From: Propionibacteriaceae bacterium
GTDB lineage: Bacteria; Actinomycetota; Actinomycetes; Propionibacteriales; Propionibacteriaceae
Direction: 5' to 3'
Assembly: GCA_030538175.1 (NCBI GenBank)
Contig: JAUNUL010000030.1
Coordinates: 1-14,617 of the forward strand
DNA length: 14,617 bases
The notes under the pieces were generated by a model. The model worked only from the letters and a program-made list of their open reading frames with translations, ran no database searches and had not been told where the DNA came from. Numbering within the stretch: the first letter of the stretch is position 1; each line of letters begins with the position of its first letter. Below, piece after piece: positions 6,490 through 12,737 of the stretch. The position numbers were made by a program, and so were the translations under genes.

Positions 6490-6628
6490 GAGAATCCGCA
6501 ATGATTTGCCCACGCTGCGATCCCTTCGCCGGAAGCCGCCCCGGAACGCGAGGCCCCCTGCAATAGTCGGCCCCACACTGACCAGCTCACGCCTGGGCGA
6601 GCCTTAAGAAAACGGGAGGATCGGGCGG

Positions 6629-7777
6629 ATGCCGATCATGGCAGCTTTGACAAAGAACATGCGGGTGGGCGCTGACTTCGGTCGGCGAGCCTCTCGGGAC
6701 CTGACCCAGCGGCGTCAGCAGACCCACTCCCTCCATTCCCGCGAACAACACCTGGATTCAGCCCTGGCCTGGCTGGCCAAGGCTCAGGACATCTCGGGCG
6801 ACGGGGGCGTGAGCTATGGCTACAGCCTGCGCGGCGGCTGGCTGCCGGCGTACCGGGAAACGACCGGCTACATCCTGGAGACCTTCTATGACGCGGCCGC
6901 GCAGCTGGATCGCCCCGAGCTCGCGGAGCGGGCCGAGCGCGCCGCACGCTGGGTGCTGCAGATCCAGAACCCTGACGGTGGGATCGCAAACCTGAAATAC
7001 GGCCCCGACGGCATCGTCTTCGACACTGGACAGTGCTTGTTCGGGCTCGTCCGGGCCTTCGAGGAGACCGGCGATGAGGCCTTCCTCGTCGGTGCACGCA
7101 AGGCCGGTCAGTGGCTGGTCGAAGCGTTGGGCACCGATCCGATGTGGGTCAAGCACGAGCACATGGGCACCCCTCACGTCTACAACACCCGGACCGCGTG
7201 GGCACTGCTGCGCCTGAACGAGATCGACCCCAACGACGCCTGGGTCAAGGCCGCCCGGACCAACCTCGATTGGGCCATCGCTAGCCAGCAGGTGAGCGGG
7301 TTCTTCAATAACAACGCGTTCGTGAAGGGCGACAGCCCGTACACGCACAACATCTCCTATGCGATCTGCGGCCTGCAGGAGTCCGGCTGGCTTCTGGGCG
7401 ATGAGGCGTACGTCGCGTCCGCCCGTCGCTGCAGCGATGCCGCGCTGGCGCACATGGCGGCGGATGGGTTCATCCCGGGCCAGATCTCCCCCGATGGGGT
7501 GGCACGCGCCCGCTATTCCTGCCTCACCGGTCAGGCACAGCTCGCGATCGCCTGGGGCCGCCAAGTGGAGCACGGGGGGCCTGCGCATCTCGCGGATGCC
7601 GCCCGACGCTCGGTCGGGTTCGTGATGCGTCACCACGTGATCGAGTCGGGTCCGGAGGCTGCCCGCGGTGCGGTCGCCGGGTCTTTCCCGATCTGGGGAC
7701 GGTACGCCCCCGCGTCCTATCCGAACTGGGCCACCAAGTTCTTCGCTGACGCGCTGCTGCAGGAGATGTCCTCATGA
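6629..7777 (+). CDS. Cytoplasmic alpha/alpha-toroid protein of a glycopolymer cluster
   Basis: A 382-aa protein that looks like a member of the prenyltransferase/squalene-cyclase-like alpha/alpha-toroid superfamily found in polysaccharide gene clusters; function unknown. No signal peptide or membrane span; the first 40 residues are basic and probably helical. A repeat can be seen by eye: ETTGYILET (77-85), FDTGQCLF (131-138), YNTRTAWALL (185-194), YTHNISYAICGL (238-249), CLTGQAQLA (298-306) and YPNWATKFF (364-372), about 54 residues apart at first and 60-65 at the end, as for six hairpins of an (alpha/alpha)6 barrel. Gly/Asp-rich turns (SGDGGVSYGY 56-65, PDGGIANLKY 115-124) are typical of carbohydrate-binding toroids. 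The ATG has GGGAGG 9 nt upstream. It overlaps the tagA gene by 4 bp, pointing to a role in making or trimming the same polymer. Alternatives: sugar epimerase, lyase or unsaturated-uronyl hydrolase. Confidence 0.8.
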   Translation: MPIMAALTKNMRVGADFGRRASRDLTQRRQQTHSLHSREQHLDSALAWLAKAQDISGDGGVSYGYSLRGGWLPAYRETTGYILETFYDAAAQLDRPELAERAERAARWVLQIQNPDGGIANLKYGPDGIVFDTGQCLFGLVRAFEETGDEAFLVGARKAGQWLVEALGTDPMWVKHEHMGTPHVYNTRTAWALLRLNEIDPNDAWVKAARTNLDWAIASQQVSGFFNNNAFVKGDSPYTHNISYAICGLQESGWLLGDEAYVASARRCSDAALAHMAADGFIPGQISPDGVARARYSCLTGQAQLAIAWGRQVEHGGPAHLADAARRSVGFVMRHHVIESGPEAARGAVAGSFPIWGRYAPASYPNWATKFFADALLQEMSS

Positions 7778-8529
7778 AGAAAGTCCGGCTGCTCAACGGT
7801 CGGTTCGACCACGTCACCCTCGAACAGTCCATCGACGCGATCGACCGTGATACCGCTGCCGGGGTGCGGGGCTGGGCGGTCACCATCAATGTGTCCATCC
7901 TGATGATGATGCGCTCCGACCCGGAGCTCGCGTCCTTCATGCACCGGGCGCGCTGGACATTGGCCGATGGCCAGCCGTTGGTCTGGTTGTCCCGAGCCCT
8001 CGAACGGGAGCTGCCCGAACGGGTCACCGGCGTCGACCTCATCGACCCCCTGTGCGAACGGGCCATCGCCACGGGCCGCAAGATCTATTTCCTCGGCGCG
8101 ACCCCCGACGTGATCGAGACCCTGGAGGCGCGCATCCGGCGGGACCACCCCGCCCTGGAATGCGCGTTCGACGACGGCTATTTCAGCAACGTCGAAGCCG
8201 TTGATCGGGCACAGGCCATCGCGGACTTCGGCACGGACTGGTTGATCGTGGGCATGGGGGTTCCTCGCCAGGAGCACTTCATCGAGCACCACTGGGACCA
8301 GTTCAACGTCAGCATGGCCGTCGGCGTCGGGGGCAGCTTCGACGTTCTCGCTGGCCTGCGGAAGCGGGCACCGTTGTGGATGCAACGCGTCGGCCTCGAG
8401 TGGCTCTTCCGGCTTTTGCAGGAGCCCCGCCGCCTCTTCCTGCGCTACCTCGTCACCAACACCCAATTCATGGTCCTCGCGGCCCGTGCACTCTTCCGGC
8501 GCGCTCGCGCCCGGGCTCGAAAGGACTGA
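7774..8529 (+). CDS. tagA: WecG/TagA/CpsF family N-acetylmannosaminyltransferase
   Basis: A 251-aa GT26-family glycosyltransferase. Family members move ManNAc (or ManNAcA) from the UDP-sugar to undecaprenyl-PP-GlcNAc at the inner membrane face, the second step of wall teichoic acid linkage-unit or related glycopolymer synthesis. Visible marks are AVTINV (T37, N39), LADGQPLVW (D65, the expected catalytic base), ERVTGVDLIDPL (82-93), FLGATPDVIETL, VGMGVPRQEHFI (159-170) and GVGGSFDVLAG (184-194). The C-terminal RAPLWMQRVGLEWLFRLLQE stretch with EPRRLFLRY is the membrane-contacting appendage of this family. The basic RRARARARK tail fits membrane association. The ATG at 7774 overlaps the preceding stop (ATGA). 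The next gene supplies UDP-ManNAc, which supports ManNAc as donor sugar. The acceptor and final polymer are not shown by the window. Confidence 0.9.
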   Translation: MKKVRLLNGRFDHVTLEQSIDAIDRDTAAGVRGWAVTINVSILMMMRSDPELASFMHRARWTLADGQPLVWLSRALERELPERVTGVDLIDPLCERAIATGRKIYFLGATPDVIETLEARIRRDHPALECAFDDGYFSNVEAVDRAQAIADFGTDWLIVGMGVPRQEHFIEHHWDQFNVSMAVGVGGSFDVLAGLRKRAPLWMQRVGLEWLFRLLQEPRRLFLRYLVTNTQFMVLAARALFRRARARARKD

Positions 8530-8535
8530 ACCCAC

Positions 8536-9678
8536 ATGGCACGTGTCATGGTCGTCTTCGGCACCCGCCCCGAGGCCATCAAGATGGCACCCCTGGTGAT
8601 GGCGCTGGCCAACACGCCGGGCATCGAACCGCTCGTCACGGTCACGGGACAGCACCGCGAGATGCTCGATCAGGTCAACCACCTGTTCGGGATCACCCCG
8701 AATCATGATCTCGATGTGATGCGCCCGGGTGCCGGGTTGTCCGAGCTGGCGGCACGCGTCCTCAGCGGCACCGCTGCAGTGCTGGCCGAGACCCGGCCGG
8801 ATGCCGTAGTCGTCCAGGGCGACACGAGCAGCGCCTTCGTCGGCGGGCTGGCTGCCTTCTATGAGCGGATCCCGGTCGTCCACCTGGAAGCCGGGCTGCG
8901 GACCGGGAACATGGATGCGCCCTTCCCCGAAGAGGGCAACCGGCGGCTGCTGAGCCCTCTGGCCCGCCTGCACCTGGCGCCGACGGATGTGTCGAAGCGC
9001 AACCTGCTGGTCGAGAACATCGACGAGCAGATGATCGCGGTCACCGGCAATACCGTCATCGATGCGTTGCAGTTGGCGTTGACCAAGCCCACACAGTTCG
9101 ACGACCCGCAGATCCAGGCCGCAGTCGACTCGGGCCGGCGCATCCTGCTCGTCACCGCGCACCGCCGGGAGTCCTGGGGTCAGCCGATGGCGGACGCGAT
9201 GGTTGCCGTCGGCCGCATCGCCCGCGCACACCCCGACCTCACGGTGGTGTTGCCGATGCACCGCAACGAGGTCGTCCGTCAGGTGATCCGCGGCGAGCTC
9301 GGCGAGCTCGACAATGTGGTGCTCACCGAGCCGTTGGACTATCACCAGTTCTGTCATCTGATGAATGCTGCGCATGTGGTCCTCACCGACTCCGGCGGGG
9401 TTCAGGAGGAGGCCCCGAGCCTGGGCAAGCCCGTGCTGGTCATGCGGGAAACCACCGAGCGCCCCGAGGGCATCGCGGCGGGCACCGTCAAGCTTGTCGG
9501 AACCGACACTGAGGTTGTGTTCACCGAGGTGGAGCGGCTGCTCACCGACGAGGCGGCGTACGCAGCCTTCGCGCAGGCAGTGAACCCGTACGGCGACGGC
9601 CGGGCAGCCGAACGCAGTGCCGCGGCGATCAGCGAGTTGCTGGGAATCGGCCAGCGGATTCCCGACTTCTCGGTGTGA
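8536..9678 (+). CDS. wecB: UDP-N-acetylglucosamine 2-epimerase, non-hydrolysing
   Basis: A 380-aa GT-B-fold epimerase that interconverts UDP-GlcNAc and UDP-ManNAc in the cytoplasm. The N-terminal FGTRPEAIKMAP (8-19), VQGDTSS (D96), HLEAGLRT (E118), PFPEEGNRR (E132) and TAHRRES (H209) carry the acid/base and substrate residues known from E. coli WecB. UDP binding is marked by TDSGGVQEEAP (284-294) and the RETTERPEG loop (304-312). Length is normal for the family and all key residues are present. It starts 6 nt after tagA with AAGGA 10 nt upstream of the ATG, so the two are one transcript. Its product is the presumed donor for TagA, giving a two-enzyme route to a ManNAc-containing lipid-linked glycan. 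The name mnaA is also used. Confidence 0.96.
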   Translation: MARVMVVFGTRPEAIKMAPLVMALANTPGIEPLVTVTGQHREMLDQVNHLFGITPNHDLDVMRPGAGLSELAARVLSGTAAVLAETRPDAVVVQGDTSSAFVGGLAAFYERIPVVHLEAGLRTGNMDAPFPEEGNRRLLSPLARLHLAPTDVSKRNLLVENIDEQMIAVTGNTVIDALQLALTKPTQFDDPQIQAAVDSGRRILLVTAHRRESWGQPMADAMVAVGRIARAHPDLTVVLPMHRNEVVRQVIRGELGELDNVVLTEPLDYHQFCHLMNAAHVVLTDSGGVQEEAPSLGKPVLVMRETTERPEGIAAGTVKLVGTDTEVVFTEVERLLTDEAAYAAFAQAVNPYGDGRAAERSAAAISELLGIGQRIPDFSV

Positions 9679-9696
9679 GATCCACCCGGCCAGCCC

Positions 9697-9702
9697 TACC
9701 CT
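9697..9702 (+). promoter_or_regulatory. Candidate leaderless -10 box of the YfbM gene
   Basis: TACCCT (TAnnnT) ends 7 nt before the ATG at 9710, so transcription would begin at or one base before the start codon. There is no Shine-Dalgarno before this ATG, in keeping with a leaderless mRNA; no -35 box is visible. Confidence 0.45.
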
Positions 9703-9709
9703 TCGTGTC

Positions 9710-10189
9710 ATGGGAATGACTTGGGTCGGCTATCGACATGATCCGCACACTGCCCGCGCCTGTCTGCTCGACGACGGCCTTTTCGAGGAACTGCTCGACT
9801 CCGACGACGGGGAAAGCTCAGTCGACCTCGACAAGGCCTGGCATGGGCTCCACTGGCTCCTGACCGGTTCAGCAGACGAGACCGACAGCGTCCTGTCCCA
9901 AGCAATTCTCGGCGGCGAGCCCATCGGTGAGGACCTGGGTTACGGTCCCGGACGGCTCCTCCCAGCAGCTCAAGTGAGCTTGGTGGCCGATGCCCTGACC
10001 AAGCTGGACGTCGACACTCTCCGCGCACGGATGGATGGGCCGGCCATGAGCAACGCGGCGGTCTATCCGTCCATCTGGGACGAAGATGACGTCTTTGAGG
10101 AGTACCTGATCCCGGCCTTCAATGACCTTCGGCACTTCTATGAGCAGGCCAGCGGTGCCGGACAAGCGGTGATCCAGACCATCTGCTGA
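9710..10189 (+). CDS. YfbM family (DUF1877) protein
   Basis: A 159-aa protein of the YfbM/DUF1877 family. Marks are the MGM start typical of the family, SVDLDKAWHGLHWLLTG (37-53), GGEPIGEDLGYGPGRLL (68-84), YPSIWDE (119-125) and YLIPAFNDLRHFYEQA (132-147). Soluble and acidic, with no signal or membrane segment. E. coli YfbM has a known fold but no established biochemical role, so none is claimed. The ATG at 9710 was chosen because it matches the family N-terminus; the frame is open back to 9617, but that part lies inside wecB. No ribosome binding site precedes the ATG, while TACCCT sits 7 nt upstream, suggesting a leaderless transcript separate from the glycopolymer genes 31 bp upstream. It converges on the tRNA gene without an obvious terminator. 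Confidence 0.88.
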   Translation: MGMTWVGYRHDPHTARACLLDDGLFEELLDSDDGESSVDLDKAWHGLHWLLTGSADETDSVLSQAILGGEPIGEDLGYGPGRLLPAAQVSLVADALTKLDVDTLRARMDGPAMSNAAVYPSIWDEDDVFEEYLIPAFNDLRHFYEQASGAGQAVIQTIC

Positions 10190-10206
10190 CCACTGGAGAA
10201 ACTGGG

Positions 10207-10279
10207 TGGAGCTAAGGGGATTCGAACCCCTGACCTTCTCATTGCGAACGAGACGCGCTACCAACTGCGCCATAGCCCC
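10207..10279 (-). tRNA. tRNA-Ala (anticodon CGC)
   Basis: A 73-nt cloverleaf on the minus strand. The acceptor stem GGGGCTA/TAGCTCC contains the G3-U70 wobble that is the identity element for alanyl-tRNA synthetase. The D arm is GCGC-AGTTGGTA-GCGC. The anticodon stem TCTCG/TGAGA carries loop TTCGCAA with anticodon CGC, reading the GCG codon. The T arm is AGGGG-TTCGAAT-CCCCT and the discriminator is A73. CCA is not encoded (CCC follows). It lies 62 bp downstream of glpR/sepX on the same strand, so it may be read from that transcript or from its own promoter; TAGTCT about 19 nt upstream is a possible -10. No integrase or direct repeat suggests use as an attachment site. Confidence 0.97.
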
Positions 10280-10341
10280 TTGCTGCAACAGCCGTGACAG
10301 ACTAGCACGCTGTCGCGCGCTGCGCACATCGTGCGGCGTAC

Positions 10342-11073
10342 TCACTCCCCCACCGCACGCAGAGGCTCGATCGGCACCAACGACGCCTCGGGCGCATCGG
10401 CGACGACGGGAGTGTTGTCGACGTGGGGCGCTTCGGGTGCGGACAGGTCGATCGTGCGGACCGTACGCCCACCCATCGGCGGCGCGGACACATAGTTGGG
10501 GCGGGTGATCGGCAGCGGATCCCACAGGGAGCCGGGCTTGCCGACGGGCATGCCGAGCTCGACCGAATCGGTGAGTTCCTCGACCGCAGCGCTCTCGGCG
10601 CGGGACTGTTCAGCGATCGTGACGGTGTGCTCGGCACCACCGGACTCCATCATGTCGAGTCGGCGGTCGAAGTCCCTGTGCATCCACTGCACGCTGAGGC
10701 GTGCCAAGACCAGGAATCCGACCAGCAACCCGCCCGGAATGGCGACGAACCCCCACGAGACCCGCCCGAACGCACACAGGGTGATCACCGCGGCGAGAGC
10801 GACCAGCAGCACGACGATCACATTGCGGCGGCGACCTGCGGCGGCAGCCTCGGCGCGTCGCATCGACTGGATGACAGCACGTCGGGTCAGCGGTGTGGTG
10901 ACCCGCACCTCGTCGTCGGTCTCCTCGCGGACAATCCGCACGTCGGCCGAGAAGCGAGTCGCGGGATCGAACATCTCATTGGTTCGGGCAGAATCCCGAC
11001 GCAGATACATCGGCACGAGATAAGCCAGCCACGCTGCCACGATTGCCCCGAAGATCACACCCGTCGTCCCCAC
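10342..11073 (-). CDS. glpR: GlpR/SepX-type divisome membrane protein
   Basis: A 243-aa membrane protein of the actinobacterial GlpR/SepX family (receptor of the gephyrin-like protein Glp in Corynebacterium, SepX in Streptomyces), acting in cell division at the septum. TM1 lies at about 6-22, ending in the conserved AAWLAYLVPMYLRR. A cytoplasmic segment with FDPATRFSADVRIV follows, then a TM2-TM3 hairpin at about 84-127 and a long, likely disordered C-terminal tail with the conserved-looking WDPLPITRPNYVSAP (184-198). The start is uncertain: the frame opens at a GTG at 11094, but GTG at 11073 gives an N-terminus like that of the family and has the -10-like TACGGT 7 nt upstream, suggesting a leaderless start. 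Its locus also carries moeA, the homologue of Glp, so both partners are here. Identification rests on sequence memory of the family and synteny. Confidence 0.82.
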   Translation of the reverse strand: MGTTGVIFGAIVAAWLAYLVPMYLRRDSARTNEMFDPATRFSADVRIVREETDDEVRVTTPLTRRAVIQSMRRAEAAAAGRRRNVIVVLLVALAAVITLCAFGRVSWGFVAIPGGLLVGFLVLARLSVQWMHRDFDRRLDMMESGGAEHTVTIAEQSRAESAAVEELTDSVELGMPVGKPGSLWDPLPITRPNYVSAPPMGGRTVRTIDLSAPEAPHVDNTPVVADAPEASLVPIEPLRAVGE

Positions 11074-11080
11074 AGGCAGC

Positions 11081-11086
11081 ACCGTA
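11081..11086 (-). promoter_or_regulatory. Candidate leaderless -10 box of glpR/sepX
   Basis: TACGGT (TAnnnT) on the minus strand, 7 nt before the GTG at 11073. The 76-bp gap after the acetyltransferase gene leaves room for a separate promoter. No -35 box and no well-placed Shine-Dalgarno for this or the upstream GTG at 11094. Confidence 0.4.
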
Positions 11087-11149
11087 CGCAGCACGACCCT
11101 GCTTGGCTCGCAGACCCGCCGGAGTGTCGTGACCCCAACGAATCTCGTC

Positions 11150-11782
11150 TCAACCGCGGCGGCTCCGCAGGGTTTCCCAGCGCATCAGCAGCCCCTCGGG
11201 GACCTCTTCAGGGGTGAGCGCGAAGATCTCGTGGTCGCGCCAGTCGCCGTTGATGTGGAGATACCGCAGCCGCCGCCCTTCGTGGCGGAACCCCAGCTTC
11301 TCCACCACCCGCAGGCTGTTGCCGTTCTCCGGTCGGATGGCTACTTCCATCCGGTGCAGGCCGAGGGTTTCGAAGCAATAGTCGGTCGCCAGCGCGACGG
11401 AGGTCGGCATGAGCCCCCGGCCGGCGGCACGTCGGTCGATCCAGTACCCGATCTGGGCCGACTGCGCCGAGCCCCGCGTGATGCCGGAGACAGTCACCTG
11501 GCCGACAAGTCGGGGCGCTGCCGAGGGGGCACCCTGCGGGGTCCACCAGAGGGCCCAGGGCAGCATCTGACCGAATTTGGCCTGCCGGTTGAGGATCTGC
11601 ACCAGCGCAGCGAAGGTCGGCGGACCGGGTTCGGCGCCCGGCGGCTGGGTGGCGTCCCAGGGCTGCAACCAGTCGCGGTTATAGCTCCGCAGCGCATCCC
11701 ACGCCGCCTTGTCGCGGCGTCGCAAAGGCTGCAGCAGGGCCTCTCCGTGCGCCAGGTGCACGGGCCACTGGGATCCGCTCAC
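11150..11782 (-). CDS. GNAT acetyltransferase, RimJ/RimL type
   Basis: A 210-aa GNAT-family N-acetyltransferase of the RimJ/RimL (ribosomal-protein N-acetyltransferase-like) branch, using acetyl-CoA in the cytoplasm. The core includes VGQVTVSGI (beta4), IGYWIDRRAAGRGLMPTSVA (acetyl-CoA-binding turn R-x-x-G-R-G), LGLHRMEVAIRPENGNSLRV (the RimJ-type ENxxS motif) and EKLGFRHEGRRLRYLHINGDWRDHEIFALT. These are textbook RimJ features. The usual insertion after the N-terminal strand is present (about 40-90, Pro-rich). The start is GTG at 11782, 6 nt after the mog stop, with GGAGA about 12 nt upstream inside the end of mog. A RimJ-like gene beside moeA and sepX is a conserved actinobacterial arrangement, but the substrate is not known, so no symbol is given. 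Confidence 0.9.
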   Translation of the reverse strand: MSGSQWPVHLAHGEALLQPLRRRDKAAWDALRSYNRDWLQPWDATQPPGAEPGPPTFAALVQILNRQAKFGQMLPWALWWTPQGAPSAAPRLVGQVTVSGITRGSAQSAQIGYWIDRRAAGRGLMPTSVALATDYCFETLGLHRMEVAIRPENGNSLRVVEKLGFRHEGRRLRYLHINGDWRDHEIFALTPEEVPEGLLMRWETLRSRRG

Positions 11783-11788
11783 GCGCGC

Positions 11789-12268
11789 TCAGTGGTCTCC
11801 GTCGCGGATCTGGTCCACGGCATGGATCAGGATCGGGTTCAGGACCTCCATCGCATCCGCGACACCGCCACGCGAGCCCGGCAGATTCACCACCAGGCTG
11901 CGGCCGGCCACCCCAGCCAGCCCCCGCGAGAGCACGGCTGTCGCGACGCCCTTGGCCACGCCGGCCTGGGCGATCTGCGCGGCCAGATGCGGGATCTCCC
12001 GGTCCAGCAGCGGCCGGGTCTGTTCGGGGGTCCGGTCGCTCGGGGCGAGACCGGTGCCGCCCGTGGTCAGGATGATGTCGTACGCCCCCACCGCGTCCCG
12101 CAGAGCTTGTCCGACGGGCTCACCGTCAGCAACGACCACGACGGGGTCGACCTCGATGCCCAGGGCGCGCAACGCCTCGGCGGCCAGGGGCCCGGACCGG
12201 TCGGCGTACTCCCCTGCGGCGGCGCGGGTCGACGCCGTGATCACACACGCACGAACCGGATCACTCAC
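11789..12268 (-). CDS. mog: Molybdopterin adenylyltransferase-like protein, Mog/MoaB family
   Basis: A 159-aa protein of the MogA/MoaB family, which binds molybdopterin and, in MogA, adenylylates it before metal insertion by MoeA. Visible marks are [20 protein letters not shown] (8-27, with the DRSG turn), [20 protein letters not shown] (80-99; TGGTG plus the catalytic-type Asp) and [18 protein letters not shown] (127-144, the NLPG loop). The GTG at 12268 is chosen because the protein then begins like homologues ([11 protein letters not shown]) and overlaps the moaC stop by 8 nt (GTGAGTGA); in-frame codons further upstream lie inside moaC. It works between MoaC-dependent and MoeA-dependent steps of molybdenum cofactor synthesis. 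Whether it is MogA or MoaB in function cannot be told from sequence alone. Confidence 0.92.
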   Translation of the reverse strand: MSDPVRACVITASTRAAAGEYADRSGPLAAEALRALGIEVDPVVVVADGEPVGQALRDAVGAYDIILTTGGTGLAPSDRTPEQTRPLLDREIPHLAAQIAQAGVAKGVATAVLSRGLAGVAGRSLVVNLPGSRGGVADAMEVLNPILIHAVDQIRDGDH

Positions 12269-12737
12269 GACGCCAGTCTCCGCTGCGGCCACCGGATTTG
12301 GCCAGCACCCGGACGTCACTGATCACAGCGGTCTTGTCCACCGCCTTGACCATGTCGATCACGGTCAAGGCGGCCACGGAGACGGCGGTGAGCGCTTCCA
12401 TCTCCACGCCGGTGCGCTCGTTGGTCTTCACCGTGGCCGTGATCTCAACCCCGGCATCCACGACCTCGACCTCGACGGACACCCCCGACACCATCAGTGG
12501 ATGGCACAACGGGATCAACTCCGGCGTACGTTTTGCGCCCTGGATCCCGGCGATCCGGGCGACGGCGAGCGCATCACCCTTGGGCACCCCGCCCGAGCGC
12601 AGCAGCGCCACACATTCCGCGCTCAACAGCACCCGGCCGGCCGCGGTCGCCGTGCGGGCGGTGACCTCCTTGGTCGAGACGTCGACCATGTGGGCGTGGC
12701 CGGCAGCGTCGAGATGGGTCAGCGACGGCTCACTCAT
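12261..12737 (-). CDS. moaC: Cyclic pyranopterin monophosphate synthase
   Basis: A 158-aa MoaC, which converts 3',8-cyclo-7,8-dihydro-GTP (made by MoaA) to cyclic pyranopterin monophosphate, an early step of molybdenum cofactor synthesis. Family blocks in order are [19 protein letters not shown] (16-34), [20 protein letters not shown] (K53; 52-71), LIPLCHPL (74-81), [20 protein letters not shown] (104-123) and IDMVKAVDK (D128, K131). The normally aromatic residue before D128 is Ile. Catalytic lysines and the LCHP motif are intact and the length is normal. The ATG at 12737 overlaps the moeA stop by 8 nt (ATGAGTGA); its own stop overlaps mog by the same 8-nt design, so the three are likely translated in step. 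MoaA, MoaD/E and transport genes are not in the window. Confidence 0.96.
   Translation of the reverse strand: MSEPSLTHLDAAGHAHMVDVSTKEVTARTATAAGRVLLSAECVALLRSGGVPKGDALAVARIAGIQGAKRTPELIPLCHPLMVSGVSVEVEVVDAGVEITATVKTNERTGVEMEALTAVSVAALTVIDMVKAVDKTAVISDVRVLAKSGGRSGDWRRE

Larger units (their letters stand above)
6172..6628. other. 457-bp gene-free region between hup and the toroid gene
   Basis: No reading frame here has coding support or a homologue I recognise. From left to right it holds a weak hup promoter (6207-6237, minus), a strong GC hairpin (6307-6340), three further stem-loops (6355-6383, 6397-6415, 6432-6446), a consensus -10 box on the minus strand (6459-6464) and a 17-bp dyad (6473-6489). 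The rest, up to 6628, must contain the promoter of the plus-strand glycopolymer genes, but I see no convincing one; AATAGT at 6562-6567 after TGC is the nearest to an extended -10. The GGGAGG at 6614-6619 is the toroid gene's ribosome binding site. Confidence 0.6.

Noticed and set aside
7717..9711. A 664-codon open frame on the minus strand
   Set aside because: It is antisense to tagA and wecB and has the same biased composition with no recognisable domain. It is a codon-bias artefact.
10207..10279. tRNA gene as an integration site of a mobile element
   Set aside because: No integrase, no repeated copy of the tRNA 3' end and no composition shift in the flanks.
12269..12319. Longer N-terminus for Mog from 12319
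   Set aside because: The added residues lie within moaC and do not match the family; the GTG at 12268 gives the usual length and a coupling overlap.
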